This document shows, one piece after another, positions 12,839 to 12,970 of a stretch of 12,970 nucleotides of DNA. Made by a program: the position numbers and the translations under genes. Position 1 is the first letter of the stretch. Each line of letters begins with the position of its first letter. The DNA lies in assembly GCA_009885355.1 (NCBI GenBank), contig VFKW01000062.1, positions 1 to 12,970 of the forward strand, written 5' to 3'. Origin of the DNA: Candidatus Berkelbacteria bacterium. Lineage in GTDB: Bacteria > Patescibacteriota > UBA1384 > VFKW01. Under the pieces are notes generated by a model, which made no database searches, was not told where the DNA came from, and saw only the letters and a list, made by a program, of their open reading frames with translations.

Positions 12839-12857
12839 TAAGCAATAAGCTAGTAAG
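12831..12857. repeat. TAAGC word cluster after the glycosidase-like gene
   Basis: TAAGC at 12831, 12839 and 12846 and TAAG at 12854 repeat every 7-8 nt, as at 7222-7248. The first word lies in the last codons and the stop codon follows at once. Confidence 0.5.
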
Positions 12858-12895
12858 TAAATAACAAATTTCAAATTAATTATATATTTTATTCT

Positions 12896-12922
12896 AGAGA
12901 AGTCGAGGGCTTTTCTTTTTTT
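12896..12922 (+). terminator. Intrinsic terminator of the glycosyltransferase pair
   Basis: AGAGAAG (12896-12902) pairs with CTTTTCT (12910-12916) over 7 bp including one G-U, around a 7-nt loop, and runs into seven T residues (12916-12922). A second small hairpin, TGCAGT-GGG-ACTGCA (12922-12936), follows. The remaining bases to the window end show no gene. Confidence 0.7.
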
Positions 12923-12970
12923 GCAGTGGGACTGCAGATTTATGGGTTAAGGATAAGGGCCTCCGTTGCG

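Noticed and set aside
1..12970. Alternative genetic code (TGA as glycine) and tRNA or rRNA genes
   Set aside because: No gene has an internal TGA and two genes end in TGA; no cloverleaf or ribosomal RNA signature was recognised on either strand.

Overview
The window reads like a chromosome fragment of a Patescibacteria (CPR) bacterium, most likely of a Parcubacteria/Falkowbacteria-like lineage. This is inferred from moderately AT-rich DNA, short genes packed in small runs, a competence protein ComEC split into two genes, a 123-aa protein of a type I associate with CPR genomes next to yebC and ruvC, and AT-rich filler words between genes. No reading frame contains an internal TGA and two genes stop at TGA, so the genetic code is the standard bacterial one and not the TGA=Gly code of Gracilibacteria.

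Layout. 1-235: intergenic, with hairpins and repeats. 236-3329, minus strand: a chaperone block read as small membrane-anchored protein, grpE, dnaK; dnaK has its own promoter region carrying a perfect inverted repeat. 3330-3361: a 32-nt divergent promoter. 3362-5372, plus strand: split comEC (membrane channel gene, then metallo-beta-lactamase gene, overlapping by 11 nt). 5432-6254, minus strand: a self-contained cassette of one unrecognised gene with a consensus promoter, structured leader and its own terminator. 6266-8337, plus strand: yebC, the 123-aa hypothetical gene and ruvC, separated by members of a hairpin repeat family. 8338-8649: gene-free and almost entirely repeats plus a terminator for the genes to its right. 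8650-10426, minus strand: an APH-fold kinase gene overlapping an HAD phosphatase gene. 10427-10614: divergent promoter region. 10615-12838, plus strand: a GT4 glycosyltransferase overlapping a six-hairpin glycosidase-like gene, followed by a terminator.

How the genes work together. DnaK and GrpE are the Hsp70 chaperone and its nucleotide exchange factor; dnaJ and hrcA are not in the window. The two comEC genes together would supply the inner-membrane DNA channel and its hydrolase-fold partner. yebC and ruvC are neighbours in many bacteria (translation or regulation factor, and Holliday junction resolvase). The right part is the most accessory-looking: kinase plus phosphatase on one strand and glycosyltransferase plus glycosidase-like protein on the other, each pair joined by a 14-nt overlap, suggesting an uncharacterised glycan or phospho-metabolite function.

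The most unusual non-coding signal is a family of nested hairpins ending in GAC (7263-7298, 7702-7738, 8351-8387 inverted, 8408-8443, with simpler relatives at 6406-6428 and 3-27). The sequence of the stems differs between copies but the architecture (8-bp outer stem, 5-bp inner stem, 3-nt loop) is kept by paired changes.
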